Made by a program: the position numbers and the translations under genes
The notes under the pieces: model-generated
Database searches by the model: none
The model's input: only the letters and a program-made list of their open reading frames with translations
What the model was told of the DNA's origin: nothing
Origin: Nitrososphaerales archaeon
GTDB lineage: Archaea; Thermoproteota; Nitrososphaeria; Nitrososphaerales; Nitrososphaeraceae
Direction: 5' to 3'
DNA length: 7,006 bases
NCBI GenBank assembly: GCA_029237515.1
Contig: JARBAV010000175.1
Span: 1 to 7,006 of the forward strand
In this document: positions 6,241-7,006 of the stretch, piece by piece
How positions within the stretch are numbered: the first letter of the stretch is position 1
Layout of the letters: every line of letters begins with the position of its first letter

Positions 6241-6320
6241 CATTACTTTCAGAGGATAAGCAAACCTATCCCCCCCCGCTGCAACTCTGCGGGTTTAGAT
6301 AGCTAAATCGCAAAGTAATG
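6241..6320. ncRNA. Candidate structured RNA or palindromic element (80 bases)
   Basis: A 9-bp closing stem CATTACTTT (6241-6249) / AAAGTAATG (6312-6320) encloses further nested pairs: GAT/ATC (6255-6257 with 6307-6309), AGC/GCT (6259-6261 with 6302-6304), TATC/GATA (6267-6270 with 6298-6301) and CCCGC/GCGGG (6275-6279 with 6289-6293) with a 9-base loop. A C8 run (6270-6277) is part of the inner arm. A second, looser hairpin lies just before (AAAG/CTTT and CAC/GTG, 6189-6222). It begins 73 bases after the antiporter stop. No known RNA family is recognised, and no target-site duplication is seen, so a structured RNA, 3' UTR element or decayed palindrome are all possible. Strand is not determined. 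Confidence 0.35.
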
Positions 6321-6387
6321 AAATTCGAACGCAATTACGGGTTGGATCGAAATAGGATCATAATAATGGTAAACTTGGAGAATTCAA

Positions 6388-6492
6388 ATGTCTGTCCGTC
6401 TCTTGCTTTTAGTATGGCAAGTAGGTACAGCATCAATGTGTTGCTTTTTCTTTGCAACCCAATTACAAACGCCTCTCTCTAGAGTAGAATGA
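6388..6492 (+). CDS. Possible 34-residue hydrophobic small protein
   Basis: An ATG at 6388 opens 34 codons to TGA at 6490-6492. GGAG lies at 6377-6380, seven bases before it, a good Shine-Dalgarno match in a window where such sites are rare. The product has a basic start (M-S-V-R), a hydrophobic stretch (about 5-25, including C-C-F-F-F) and a short polar end, as in a single-span membrane peptide. No family is recognised. It ends 39 bases before the next gene. Chance is a real alternative at this size. Confidence 0.25.
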   Translation: MSVRLLLLVWQVGTASMCCFFFATQLQTPLSRVE

Positions 6493-6497
6493 TAAAT

Positions 6498-6507
6498 CAT
6501 AAATATT
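6498..6507 (+). promoter_or_regulatory. Probable TATA box of the C-terminal secreted protein gene
   Basis: CATAAATATT is a close match to archaeal TATA boxes. Its centre is about 29 bases before the ATG at 6532, so the message is probably leaderless or nearly so. Confidence 0.45.
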
Positions 6508-6531
6508 CATGCAAATAATAGTCCCTCTGAA

Positions 6532-7006
6532 ATGATGCGAATTAAGAATGCATTCTTTTTAAGAGTTACATCACTACTACTAGTTTATTCTTTCTGTACA
6601 CCATGTTTGTTGTATGCACAGAAGCCGGACGCCAACACGTTATTGTTACAAAATGTAACAAGTAGATCAAGTCTTGATGTATTCTTGGAGCCCACCCCTT
6701 ACCCTGTTAAGGTGAACGAGAGTTTGACCAAATTTAAGATATCGTTTCTAAAGCCGGGTACTAATGCGTTACAAGATCATGTCGATTTTAATCTAAGAAT
6801 TTATGACAACAATAGTCGAGTATTCCAAGCAACCAATTCAACAGGTCAGCCGGAGGTTCCTTTGCATGCTACCGAAGGAACAATGACGGTACCAATGCTA
6901 AATTACAAATTCAATCAAGAGGGCCAGTACAGAATAGAAATTCCAGTATATGGGATTTTATTTAATCCAATACGACCAGAATTTGCAAACTTTTCCCTTA
7001 ATGTCA
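6532..7006 (+). CDS. Secreted beta-sandwich protein, partial (3' end outside window)
   Basis: This frame starts at ATG 6532 (or the ATG next to it at 6535) and stays open for 158 codons to the window edge, so it is cut off by the window, not broken. An in-frame stop at 6493-6495 limits the start. Residues 1-29 are a signal peptide (M-R-I-K-N, a hydrophobic core, cleavage after L-Y-A). The mature part is rich in beta strands, with S-L-D-V-F-L-E-P-T-P-Y-P (about 47-58) and V-N-E-S leading into an Ig-like fold, and the segment N-Y-K-F-N-Q-E-G-Q-Y-R-I-E-I leading to G-I-L-F-N-P-I-R-P-E-F. That last part resembles a PIPPE-like element I recall from thaumarchaeal secreted proteins of unknown role. 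Several Asn-x-Ser/Thr sequons suggest surface glycosylation. Residues around Y-K-F ... G-x-Y ... Y-x-I-x-F align with the protein at 2133-2813. Whether a C-terminal anchor or cupredoxin domain follows cannot be seen. Confidence 0.75.
   Translation, partial: MMRIKNAFFLRVTSLLLVYSFCTPCLLYAQKPDANTLLLQNVTSRSSLDVFLEPTPYPVKVNESLTKFKISFLKPGTNALQDHVDFNLRIYDNNSRVFQATNSTGQPEVPLHATEGTMTVPMLNYKFNQEGQYRIEIPVYGILFNPIRPEFANFSLNV

Noticed and set aside
6241..6320. Miniature transposable element with 9-bp terminal repeats
   Set aside because: No flanking target-site duplication and the pairing continues inside, which fits a hairpin better; no second copy in the window.
6321..6345. tRNA T-loop-like GTTCGAAT on the minus strand
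   Set aside because: The T-stem does not pair and no cloverleaf follows.

Overview
The window looks like accessory or low-density chromosome from an ammonia-oxidising archaeon of the Nitrososphaeria (Thaumarchaeota), perhaps Nitrosocosmicus- or Nitrososphaera-like. This assignment is an inference. It rests on AT-rich sequence, short intergenic TATA-type elements about 25-35 bases before start codons instead of strong Shine-Dalgarno sites, a small Cys-rich zinc-ribbon protein of a type I associate with this group, and secreted beta-sandwich proteins of thaumarchaeal style.

Layout, left to right. A GH130-family glycoside phosphorylase or hydrolase (+, 64-1053) faces a small secreted four-cysteine protein (-, 1308-1652). 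A gene-poor gap of about 480 bases follows. Next comes a membrane-anchored Ig-like (YtkA-type) protein (+, 2133-2813) whose N-terminus is not well explained. Then come a 65-residue zinc-ribbon protein (+, 3082-3279) and a gap with competing hairpins. The minus strand then carries a possible 43-residue ORF (3524-3655), a 69-residue helical protein (3667-3876) and a DUF985/Cupin_5 protein (4011-4487) that has no good start codon. A divergent non-coding region leads into a CPA2 monovalent cation/proton antiporter (+, 4941-6167). After it comes a 364-base spacer with an 80-base nested inverted repeat and a possible 34-codon ORF. The window ends inside a second secreted beta-sandwich protein (+, 6532 to the window edge).

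There is no clear multi-gene operon. Most genes are monocistronic, with their own TATA-like element, and spacers are long. The shared theme is the cell envelope: three exported proteins and one ion antiporter. GH130 and the cupin are soluble enzymes or putative enzymes with no visible partner gene. No rRNA, convincing tRNA, insertion sequence, CRISPR array or integrase was seen.

The observations most worth checking are two genes (2133-2813 and 4011-4487) that each seem to lack one base near the natural N-terminus, the 80-base palindrome at 6241-6320, and the resemblance between the two exported beta-sandwich proteins.
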